Made by a program: the position numbers and the translations under genes | Notes under the pieces: model-generated | Told to the model about the DNA's origin: nothing | Seen by the model: only the letters and a program-made list of their open reading frames with translations | Database searches by the model: none | Assembly (NCBI RefSeq): GCF_027172205.1 | Contig: NC_070614.1 | Span: 46,378,001-46,442,000, forward strand | Source: Podarcis raffonei | Taxonomy: Eukaryota > Chordata > Lepidosauria > Squamata > Lacertidae | Reading direction: 5' to 3' | DNA length: 64,000 nucleotides | In this document: positions 56,430 to 64,000 of the stretch, piece by piece | How positions within the stretch are numbered: position 1 is the first letter of the stretch | How the letters are laid out: every line of letters starts with the position of its first letter

Positions 56430-57105
56430 CCATTAGTACGTGTGAAAAGGATCTAAGGATCTTAGTAGACCACAAGTTTAATATGAGTCAACAATGTGAT
56501 GCAGCAGCAAAAAAAAAGGTAATGCTATCCTAGGCTACAGCAACAGAAGTGTAGTGTCCTGATCAAGAGAAGTAATAGTAACACTCAGTCTTGCTTTGAT
56601 CAGACCATGCCTGGAGTCCTGTGTCCAGTTCTGGGTGCCACAATTTAAGAAGGATTTTGACAAGCTGCAACATGTGCATAGGAGGGCAACTGATCCTGGG
56701 TCTGGAAACCAAGCCTTACGAGGAACAGTTGAAGGAGCTGGGTATATTTAGCCTAGAAAAGAGGAGAGTGAGAGGAGATATGATAGTCATCTTCCAATAT
56801 CTTAAGGGCTGTCACGTGGAAGACAGAGCAATATTGTGTGCCTCCCCCTCCAGCTCTGGAGGCTAGGACTCAAGCCATTGGCTTCAAGTTACAAGAAAGG
56901 AGATTCTGACTAAACAGCAGGAAGAACGTTCTGACAGTAAGAGCTGTTTGATAGCGGAATGGACTCCCTTTGAAGGTGGTGGACTCTCCTTCATTGGAGG
57001 TTTCTAAGCAGAGGCTGAACGGCATTCCTGCATTCCAAGGGGTAGGGCTAGATGCACCTTAGGGTCCTTCGAATTGTACATATTTTATGATTCTATGAAA
57101 TTATA
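56430..57105 (+). mobile_element. CR1 LINE, 3' part
   Basis: Sequence coding for [24 protein letters not shown]-like residues (about 56739-56810), the usual CR1 ORF2 C-terminus, then the 3' UTR with CAAGTTACAAGAAAGGAGATTC, GGTGGTGGACTCTCCTTC and the terminal ATTTTATGATTCTATG. The frame has breaks; an old copy. Confidence 0.9.
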
Positions 57106-57132
57106 GACAGGTATCTTCAAGTTTGTTGTTCT

Positions 57133-57133
<1 letters not shown>

Positions 57134-57166
<33 letters not shown>
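57134..57166 (+). repeat. (AC)n microsatellite
   Basis: About 16 uninterrupted AC units. Confidence 0.95.
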
Positions 57167-57168
<2 letters not shown>

Positions 57169-57481
57169 AGAACTGCACTTGTAATGTCACACTGCATTTG
57201 TAGTGTTTGTACACTGAGCATATAATATACTGGGCTGCGTACACTGCACTCACACAGACCCACATACAGACCCACAAACCCACAGCCACACATGGAAGTT
57301 CTAATGACAATAGGAAAAGAACAGTGAACAAAACTGGAAATAAAATGCAAAGCTGCTGTCAAAATGTGGTGGAAAGGAGGTTAGGAAAATGCCACTATCT
57401 GACAGGACCATACCAGGAGTAAATCAGACTGAGCAAGTTGGAGTTAACTCTTTATAAGCAAAAACAAGATCTGCACAGGAG

Positions 57482-58079
57482 TGTCAGGCCTACTGAGCAC
57501 AGCAACTCATCTCTGGCAGGTCTTGCCCCATGAAGCAGTTGCTGGAGGTCCCCATCTCCTCACCTAAGTCTCTTCTTCTCCATTGTTTTACCCAAGCAAC
57601 TTGAGACTATGCTGGCATGAAGCTAACTTCTCCTCTGCCCTCTTCATGCCTTTCCTGGATCTGGGAGACCAGTTGGGAGGGGAACTTGTTGCAGCAGGAG
57701 GGGGAGACACCTGTGCCTCTTCACCAGCCTGACTCATCTCTGCCTCTTGGCTTCCCTCTTCCCTTGTTTCTGCTTCTGTCACAGATTCCCCACATAGACC
57801 ACAGAGGTAGCACTTCTTGCCTGTCCGTAATGTTCTTCTGCGGCAAGTGAGTTCATGTCTAGCAAGGTCTGAAGGCCACCAGAAGTTCTTTTCACATAGA
57901 CCACAGAAGTAGGAATTCTTGCCTGTCCTTAATGTTCTTCTGTGGTAAGCAAGTTCATGCCTAGCTTCTGACACCTCCTCCCAGTCTGCTGCCTCTTCTC
58001 CCTCTGACTACTCATCATCTTCCCACCACCAATCCCCTGGTTCGGAGCCTTCTTCCCTGTGTCCAACCAGTCCGTGACA
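57482..58079 (-). mobile_element. LTR-like fossil carrying zinc-finger-like repeat
   Basis: Ends TGTCAGGCC at the left and CCGTGACA at the right; read on the minus strand it starts TGTCACGGACTGGTTGG, like the fossil at 13997. Inside, a 102-base unit is repeated in frame (from 57791 and 57893). On the minus strand it encodes CGLCEKNFWWPSDLARHELTC, which has C-x2-C-x3-F-x5-L-x2-H-x3-C spacing, joined by a linker RTLRTGKK. This is the layout of a C2H2-type finger with Cys as the last ligand and a 34-residue period. Downstream the frame is rich in Glu and Pro. No other viral part is seen. Whether the finger piece belongs to the repeat or was captured is open. Confidence 0.5.
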
Positions 58080-58315
58080 CTATCTAAGACACAAACAACA
58101 AATTATTGTTTGATTATTTATTTATTCAATATATGGATGGGAGTGGCAGGGCTGGTGAGAGAGGGTTTGTGGCCTTGTTGGGGGGGGAAATGGGGGGGGG
58201 CAGCAGGAGCAGATCAGCCAAAGACCTTTTCATGGGAGTTGTATTGATGTGCAAGAAACAAAAAAACAAAAACAAATATGCACGATAAATTTGGTGTCTT
58301 ACTTTATTATAATGT

Positions 58316-58696
58316 GGGACGCAGGTGGTGCTGTGGTCTAAACCACTGAGCCTCTTGGGCTTGCCGATCAGAAGGTCGGTGGTTCGAATCCCCACAATGG
58401 GGTGAGCTCCCGTTGCTCGGTCCCAGCTTCTGCCAACCTAGCAGTTTGAAAGCACGCCAAAAAGTGCAAGTAGATAAATAGGTACTGCTCTAGCGGGAAG
58501 GTAAACAGCGTTTCCGTGCGCTGTTCTGGTTTTGGTGTTCTGTTGCGCCAGAAGTGGCTTAGTCATGCTGGCCACATGACCCGGAAAACTGTCTGCGGAC
58601 AAACGCCGGCTCCCTCAGCCTGTGAAGCGAGATGAGCACTGCAACCCCAGAGTTGTCTGCGACTGGACTTAACTGTCCTTTACCTTTACCTTTACA
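58316..58696 (+). mobile_element. Sauria-type SINE, apparently full length
   Basis: tRNA-like head with A-box-like GGTGCTGTGGTCTAAACCAC at about 58326 and B-box GGTTCGAATCC at about 58382. The body contains CATGCTGGCCACATGACC, then the Bov-B-like 3' end CCCCAGAGTTGTCTGCGACTGG, and a CCTTTA-repeat tail. Its 3' end abuts an OR pseudogene. The head is not a functional tRNA gene. Confidence 0.88.
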
Positions 58697-58975
58697 TTAT
58701 TATTATTTCCACTATCATACACATCAACCACAAGGAGGAGGGAGACTTTTTCCACTTGTGCTTCTCACATCATCGTGATCTCAAACACTCACAGCAGTTG
58801 CATTCCCAGTTATATAAAACCCAAAGGCACAGGCGAATTAGCATTTACCAAGGGGGTTTCTCTTCTTGACATGGTTTTGCCTCCCCTTCTGAACCCATTT
58901 GTTTACTACCTGAGGAACAGACTGGGTGCCTTGTAATCTGGCTTTGGACAGCGTGTTGGGTTTTGTAGCAACTCA
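58697..58975 (+). pseudogene. OR pseudogene, TM6-TM7 end only
   Basis: Continues directly after the SINE tail. Reading frames give pieces like FSTCASHIIVISNTHSSCIPSYIKPKGTGELAF and LLNPFVYYLRNRLG. It matches the 3' quarter of the OR at 47645 (from about 48295) closely. The KAFSTCASH motif is disturbed (GGAGACTTTTTCC where relatives have CAGAAGGCCTTTTCC), and the region after LRNR has lost bases and contains a stop. Everything 5' of TM6 is missing. Confidence 0.88.
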
Positions 58976-59252
58976 AGGTGCTTGAGCTCAAACATCAGCT
59001 CAAACATCAAAAACATATGTCAACCTTGCAGCCAACTGAATAAACCTTGCCTTTCAGTAACACAGGATTTCCTTCAAGGAAATCCTTCAAGTTAATGATG
59101 TCAAGTACTGAATATTCTGTGTTGATTGTCAAGACCTATTCAATGACAGAAATCAGGGTTGAGGGACCATGAAACTCACCAGGTGCTCATGGGCCAGTCA
59201 CTGCCTTTCATCCTACCTCACCTGACAGGCTTGTTGTGTGAAAAGTGAGGAA
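58976..59252 (+). other. Intergenic with the left half of a CORE-type SINE
   Basis: The SINE body is visible from about 59165 (GGTGCTCATGGGCCAGTCACTGCC, CTACCTCACCTGACAGGCTTG). It is cut at 59252 by the L1 insertion and resumes at 61491 (CACATGCACCACCTTTAGTTCC). Confidence 0.6.
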
Positions 59253-59253
59253 A

Positions 59254-59347
59254 AAAACCAAAAGGCACTGGTACGTTAGACTTCAGCAAAGGGGTGGCTC
59301 TCCTGAACACTGTTGTGTCTCCCCTCCTGAATCCATTCATTTACTGC
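59254..59347 (+). pseudogene. OR TM7 fragment, identical to part of the OR at 62363
   Basis: All 94 bases equal 63136-63229, which code for the stretch from KPKGTGTLDFSKG through NPFIYC. After position 59347 the OR continues CTGAGG while this copy continues AGATGATCTGG, which is L1. The lack of any difference argues for a recent event. Confidence 0.95.
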
Positions 59348-61478
59348 AGATGATCTGGTTCTAACTTTACAGGAGCCGGAATCTAGTATGAAAAGAGCTT
59401 TGGAATTGATTAAAGAATTTGGTCATGTGGCGGGATTTAGATTAAACAGGGTAAAAACTAAAGTATTAGAGAAGAACTTAACTCCAATGGAAAAGGATAG
59501 GTTTCAGAATGAAACAGGTTTAATGGTGGTTAAGAAAGTGAAATACCTAGGGATAAATATGACTGCGAAAAATATGAACTTATTTAAAGAGAACTATGAG
59601 AAATGTTGGTCAGAAGTTAAAAAAGACTTAGAAATTTGGTCTAACTTGAAGCTTTCCTTGTTGGGTCGAATTGCAGCTATAAAAATGAATGTATTGCCAA
59701 AAATGTTATTTTTGTTTCAATCCTTGCAAATTTTGGACAAGATGGACTGTTTCAAGAAGTGGCAGAGAGACATTTCTAGATTTGTCTGGCAGGGCAAGAA
59801 ACCTAGAATAAAGTTTAAAATTTTAACTGACGTAAAAGAAAGAGGTGGATTTGCCCTGCCAGACCTTAAATTGTATTATGAATCAGCAGCATTCTGCTGG
59901 TTGAAAGACTGGCTGCTTCTTGAGAACACGGACATTTTGGATTTGGAAGGTTTCAACAATGTTTTTGGGTGGCATGCATATCTGTGGTACGACAAGGTTA
60001 AAGCTCATAAGGCATTTAAAAACCATATTGTCAGGAAATCTCTGTTTAATGTCTGGATAAGATATAAAGACTTGCTAGAAAGTAAAACCCCAAGGTGGTT
60101 GTCACCTATGGAAGCTAAGGCTCAGAAAAAGCTCAATATGGAGGCCAAATGGCCAAAATATTGGGAAATTCTGGAACAAGAAGGTGACAGATTGAAACTG
60201 CAGAGTTTTGAAAAATTAAAAGACAAAGTGCGAGATTGGCTTCATTATTATCAAATAAGAGAGGCCTATAATTTGGACAAAAAAATTGGCTTCCAGGTGG
60301 AGAAATCTAAATTGGAAACAGAACTGTTAGAACCAAAAACTAAGATTTTGTCAAAAATGTATAACTTGCTGTTGAAATGGAACACGCAGGATGAAACGGT
60401 AAAATCAGCAATGATTAAATGGGCGCAGGATTTAGGTCATAACATTATGTTTGCTGACTGGGAGCAGTTGTGGACCACCGGTATGAAGTTTACGGCATGC
60501 ATTGCCTTAAAGGAGAATATTATGAAAATGATTTATAGGTGGTACATGACCCCAGTCAAGCTTGCAAAAATTTATCACCTGCCTGACAACAAGTGTTGGA
60601 AATGTAAAGAAGCTGAGGGAACATTCTTTCACCTTTGGTAGACATGCCCAAGGGTCAAGGCTTACTGGGAGATGATATATAATGAACTCAAGAAGGTATT
60701 CAAAAGTACCTTTCCTAAGAAACCAGAGGCTTTTCTCTTGGCCATAGTTGGCCAATGGGTGCCAAAGAAAGACAGAACATTTTTTATGTATGCAACAACA
60801 GCAGCAAGAATACTTCTCGCCAAGTATTGGAAGACACAAGATTTACCCACCGTGGAGGAATGGCAGACGCAAGTGATCGACTACATGGAGATGGCTGAAA
60901 TGACTGGCAGAATCCGCGATCAGGGAGAAGATTTGATTGAACAGGACTGGAAAAAGTTTAAGGACTATCTACAGAAATATTGTAAAATCTTGGAGTGTTA
61001 ATATGATGTGGGAAGTGAAGGTAACAGGGTTTGTGTGACTTGGTTAAAGGTGATTTAAAAGAAGAATGTTAAAAAGGATAGGGGGTTATGAACAGAACAT
61101 TATTATGTCATAGTATATAAGAGGAGATATGGATTAAAAACAAAGACATAATAACTAGAAGAATGTAAAATTAAGTATGGCTCAAATAAGGTTTTGAATT
61201 TGCTGAATTGGATTGGAATAAAGAGGAACACAAAAAAGGGGGATGTGAGGAGGTCAAGACAGAGGGGTATGGAACTTTGGAAATTTAAGAAAAAGGGTTT
61301 TTCATTTTTCTTTTCTTTTTTCTATTTTTTTATTCTCTGCTATATATTTTTGTTTTTATACTGTTTTTGCTTTTTATATGAATCTTATTTATGGAAATGA
61401 TACATTTTGAAATGATGAATTTTTTGTTTTGTAAAATCTTAATAAAAATTTATTATAAAAAAAATAAAATAAAAAAAA
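59345..61478 (+). mobile_element. L1 LINE, 5'-truncated inside RT
   Basis: Starts at the RT catalytic motif (ADDLVLTLQEPESS) and runs through ORF2 to 61001 (KILEC), then a 3' UTR with AATAAAAATTTATTATAAAA at the end. The ORF2 frame has one premature stop: TAG at 60639-60641 where relatives have TGG in FHLWW of the zinc knuckle CWKCKEAEGTFFHLW. Otherwise it is open. It retains about 280 bases lost from the L1 at 30617-32325. Confidence 0.92.
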
Positions 61479-61490
61479 GAAAAGTGAGGA

Positions 61491-62362
61491 AGACAAAACC
61501 ACATGCACCACCTTTAGTTCCTTGGAAGAAAGGTGGGGGTAGATATATAAGAAGGGGGGGGGGGAGGAGCACAATAGTTTCAACTCATGACCCCAGGATA
61601 GTAACCAGCCACGTAGAAGCCCTATGTACCATGACTCTTCCATCGAAGCTTGCAGTAGTATGACAGTAGCCTCTTACATCAAATGTTCTGTAGTTTTTTT
61701 CTGCTCCTCTGGGAAGCAAAGCTCAATTCCCTGTTGCGAGAAAACAAACTAATATCTCTCATGCTAAATGCTGCCTCAGGAAAAAGAAGCTGCATTCTTG
61801 CTTAGGAGAGGTTGCAACCAAGAATCAAATAGCTCATGTTCTGTCTCCCTTAAAGAACAGAGTGGGTACCATCGCTTCTCATAGGGTGTTTCCCTTTTGC
61901 AAAGAAATGCATGTCCTAGATTGCAGAGTTTTATGTGGTAAAGAAGGGGGGAAAACTTTCTAGAGACCACTGAGGCTACAGACATCACTGTCTGAGATAT
62001 TGTATGCTTTGTTTTATTTTATTCCATTATTTCAACTGTGCTTTAAAATTGCATTCCAAATGATGTGCTATAAAATTACATCCTGTTTCAAAAATGGGAG
62101 AATTATATTAAAAGAATTTTTTGCCTTTTTCCATCACAAATATGTTTATGTTCCTGTTTATGGAATATTAAATAAAATTCCTTTTTAATGTACCATTTTC
62201 TACTTGGGACCTGAATGTGAAGTATACAACACACCTTATTATTCACAGCACTGTGGACTTGATTGCCAGAAAAGGAAAAACAACACTTGCTTAGTATAGT
62301 TTATAAAACATTGATACTAATGAATGATTTCTATTCACTTTAGTTGTAGGAATGTGCCCAAA
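61491..62362 (+). promoter_or_regulatory. Upstream region of the OR at 62363, with conserved block
   Basis: 61491-61545 is the right half of the split SINE. 61577-61880 matches 51570-51880 and 46068-46200 (CTCTGGGAAGCAAAGCT, GCTAAATGCTGCCTCAGGAA, GAACAGAGTGGGTACCATCG). It ends in acceptor-like CTTTAGTTGTAG (AG at 62348-62349). A promoter or first non-coding exon is inferred from conservation only. Confidence 0.45.
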
Positions 62363-63307
62363 ATGAGGAACAGCACCACGGTGAGAGAATTCATACTTCG
62401 GGGCTTTACGGACAACCGGCAAGTTGAAATCTTGCTTTTCACCCTTCTGTTTCCCATGTATCTTTTGACAATAACAGGGAACACTGTGATTGTTATAATC
62501 ACTCGGGTGAGTCCCCAGCTCAACACACCAATGTATTTCTTCCTTCGACACTTTGCAGTCCTGGAGATTGGATTCACCACCTCTGTCATTCCTAAGACAT
62601 TGATCAACATGGCCATTGGCCAGAAGACCATCTCTTTGCCTGCTTGCTTCACACAGTGCTTTCTGTATTTTGTCCTGGGTACCACAGAGTTCCTTCTGCT
62701 GACAGTTATGTCTATTGACAGGTATGTGGCCATCTGCAACCCTCTTCACTACCCAACCATCATGAATGATCACTTGTGCTCACTACTGGTACTCTGCTCT
62801 TGGCTAGGGGGGTTGTCACTCATTATGGTTCCAATAGTTGTCCTTTTTCAGATGCCCTTTTGTGGTCCAAACACCATCAACCATTTTTTCTGTGATAGTG
62901 GGCCACTGATGAAACTTTCATGTGCAAACACATCTCTATTTGAACTCCTCAGTTTCCTCATTGCTTTGCTCTCTGTCCTTGGGACCTTGGCCATAACAAT
63001 TGTGTCCTATATACGCATTGTCTCAACCATCATGCTCATCCCTTCAACCACAGGGAGGCAGAAGGCATTCTCTACTTGTGCTTCTCACATCATAGTGATC
63101 TCCCTCACTTATGGCAGCTGCATTTTCATGTACATAAAACCAAAAGGCACTGGTACGTTAGACTTCAGCAAAGGGGTGGCTCTCCTGAACACTGTTGTGT
63201 CTCCCCTCCTGAATCCATTCATTTACTGCCTGAGGAACAGGCAGGTCCAGGATGCCTTGAGAGCTGGATTTAGACAGTGTGTTGGACTTTGCAAGTCCCC
63301 AAGGTGA
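62363..63307 (+). CDS. Olfactory receptor, class II, family 6-like
   Basis: A 314-aa odorant receptor from MRNSTTVREF. An ATG 13 codons upstream (62324) lies before the acceptor AG at 62348-62349 and is rejected. Seen: NST glycosylation site, TGN in TM1, [66 protein letters not shown] with intact NPxxY, short tail AGFRQCVGLCKSPR. Sister of the OR at 54063. Its TM7 region is the source, or a copy of the source, of the fragment at 59254-59347. An AATAAA lies at 63425-63430. Confidence 0.95.
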   Translation: MRNSTTVREFILRGFTDNRQVEILLFTLLFPMYLLTITGNTVIVIITRVSPQLNTPMYFFLRHFAVLEIGFTTSVIPKTLINMAIGQKTISLPACFTQCFLYFVLGTTEFLLLTVMSIDRYVAICNPLHYPTIMNDHLCSLLVLCSWLGGLSLIMVPIVVLFQMPFCGPNTINHFFCDSGPLMKLSCANTSLFELLSFLIALLSVLGTLAITIVSYIRIVSTIMLIPSTTGRQKAFSTCASHIIVISLTYGSCIFMYIKPKGTGTLDFSKGVALLNTVVSPLLNPFIYCLRNRQVQDALRAGFRQCVGLCKSPR

Positions 63308-63616
63308 TTTGGAATAGGACCTACATCAGCTTGAACATGAATATCAGGCCTTTGGTTTGCCTCCCAGTAACACTGCAAGGATGGGATACTATCTATGGGT
63401 GAATACAGTGTGTGAATAATGTCAAATAAATGCCAAATCAATTTTTGCATCAGAGAGCATAAAGTTCTGAAATCAGTGGACTACCAGTTGTACATTCTTT
63501 GGTGATCACTGGTAGCTGAGTAAGATGGTCTTCCATGAAGATGGTCTTAACGGTGTGTCCATAAGTGACTGCGGATGTTGATTCTGGTTGTGAGAGTGGG
63601 GAAATGTATATTATAT

Positions 63617-63668
<52 letters not shown>

Positions 63669-64000
63669 ACACTATTATAGGGTTTCATTTTCACCCTCTG
63701 CACACAGCACCAGTGAGGCTGAGTTATTGATTACTTGGGCCAGATATCAGACAGCAATGTTCAAGGCCATGTTATGGAGGAATGTGTGTATGTGGTCTGG
63801 GAGGAAGCAAGCTCATCATCATCATCATCATTATCAATCTTTATTACAGTCCAGAGACCCAACAAATCATTACAAAGCAATGCACAATTCAGACAGACTA
63901 CCTCCAGGGAAAACAAGCATTTTGTTCAGACTTAAAGATAGGGATCTTGCAACCACCGATAAAAACTTTGCCACTGCTAATGTTCTAGCACTTGTCTGGT
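63308..64000. other. Right edge, 3' flank of the last OR
   Basis: Contains an (AC)n array at 63621-63672 and an (ATC)n run at about 63810-63833 followed by TTATTACAGTCCAGAGACCC, which resembles the reverse tail of a dispersed repeat. No gene seen. Confidence 0.5.
63621..63672 (+). repeat. (AC)n microsatellite
   Basis: About 25 AC units with one interruption (ACTC). Confidence 0.95.

Larger units (their letters stand above)
59240..61491 (+). mobile_element. L1 insertion with an OR fragment at its 5' end, flanked by a 13-bp target-site duplication
   Basis: GAAAAGTGAGGAA stands at 59240-59252 and 61479-61491. Between them lie 94 bases of OR coding sequence (59254-59347) and then an L1 from the RT motif ADD onward to poly(A). 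OR and L1 parts are in the same sense. At the junction TGC (59345-59347) belongs to both partners. The target is the body of a CORE-type SINE. See the findings. Confidence 0.9.

Noticed and set aside
57134-57166. Regular direct repeats as a possible CRISPR-like array
   Set aside because: Plain AC microsatellite in an animal genome; the same applies to the arrays at 22772, 37091, 49411 and 63621.
58326-58395. tRNA gene suggested by A and B boxes
   Set aside because: It is the head of a Sauria-type SINE with the SINE body and tail attached; the cloverleaf is not complete.

Overview
The window reads as the nuclear genome of a squamate reptile, most probably a lizard. It is a cluster of single-exon class II olfactory receptor (OR) genes set among repeats typical of squamates: L2-, CR1- and L1-type LINEs, a tRNA-headed SINE with a Bov-B-like tail ending in CCTTTA units (Sauria-SINE type), CORE/MIR-like SINEs, Tigger-like MITEs bounded by TA, and LTR fossils. 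I cannot name the species.

Eleven ORs have open coding exons: 2453-3424 (+), 8672-9640 (+), 12886-13833 (-), 18933-19892 (-), 23554-24531 (-), 33273-34232 (-), 37847-38824 (-), 43176-44117 (-), 47645-48589 (+), 54063-54995 (+) and 62363-63307 (+). All resemble mammalian OR family 6 (6C-like) in their motifs. Three further OR remnants lie at 4341-4402, 58697-58975 and 59254-59347. Most genes have a good 3' splice acceptor 10-40 bases before the ATG, so a non-coding 5' exon is expected. For three minus-strand genes a matching donor is visible about 0.5-1.1 kb upstream.

Layout. 0-17 kb holds an L2 LINE with a long open frame, two plus-strand ORs, a partial tandem duplication of the first OR's 3' end, and one minus-strand OR in a field of LTR fossils and SINEs. 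18-41 kb is the main structural feature: a 9-kb segment carrying two minus-strand ORs (17990-26982) is repeated in direct orientation (32325-41268). The only thing between the copies is a 5'-truncated L1, with its 5' end abutting copy A and its poly(A) abutting copy B. A second L1 is nested in it with an 18-bp target-site duplication. 43-46 kb holds an older relative of the second OR of that unit. 46-64 kb holds three plus-strand ORs that share upstream sequence, and an L1 insertion at 59253-61478 that carries at its 5' end 94 bases identical to the OR at 62363-63307.

The genes are one-receptor odorant or chemosensory GPCRs. They form no pathway with each other; the cluster records birth by duplication, decay and retrotransposon activity.
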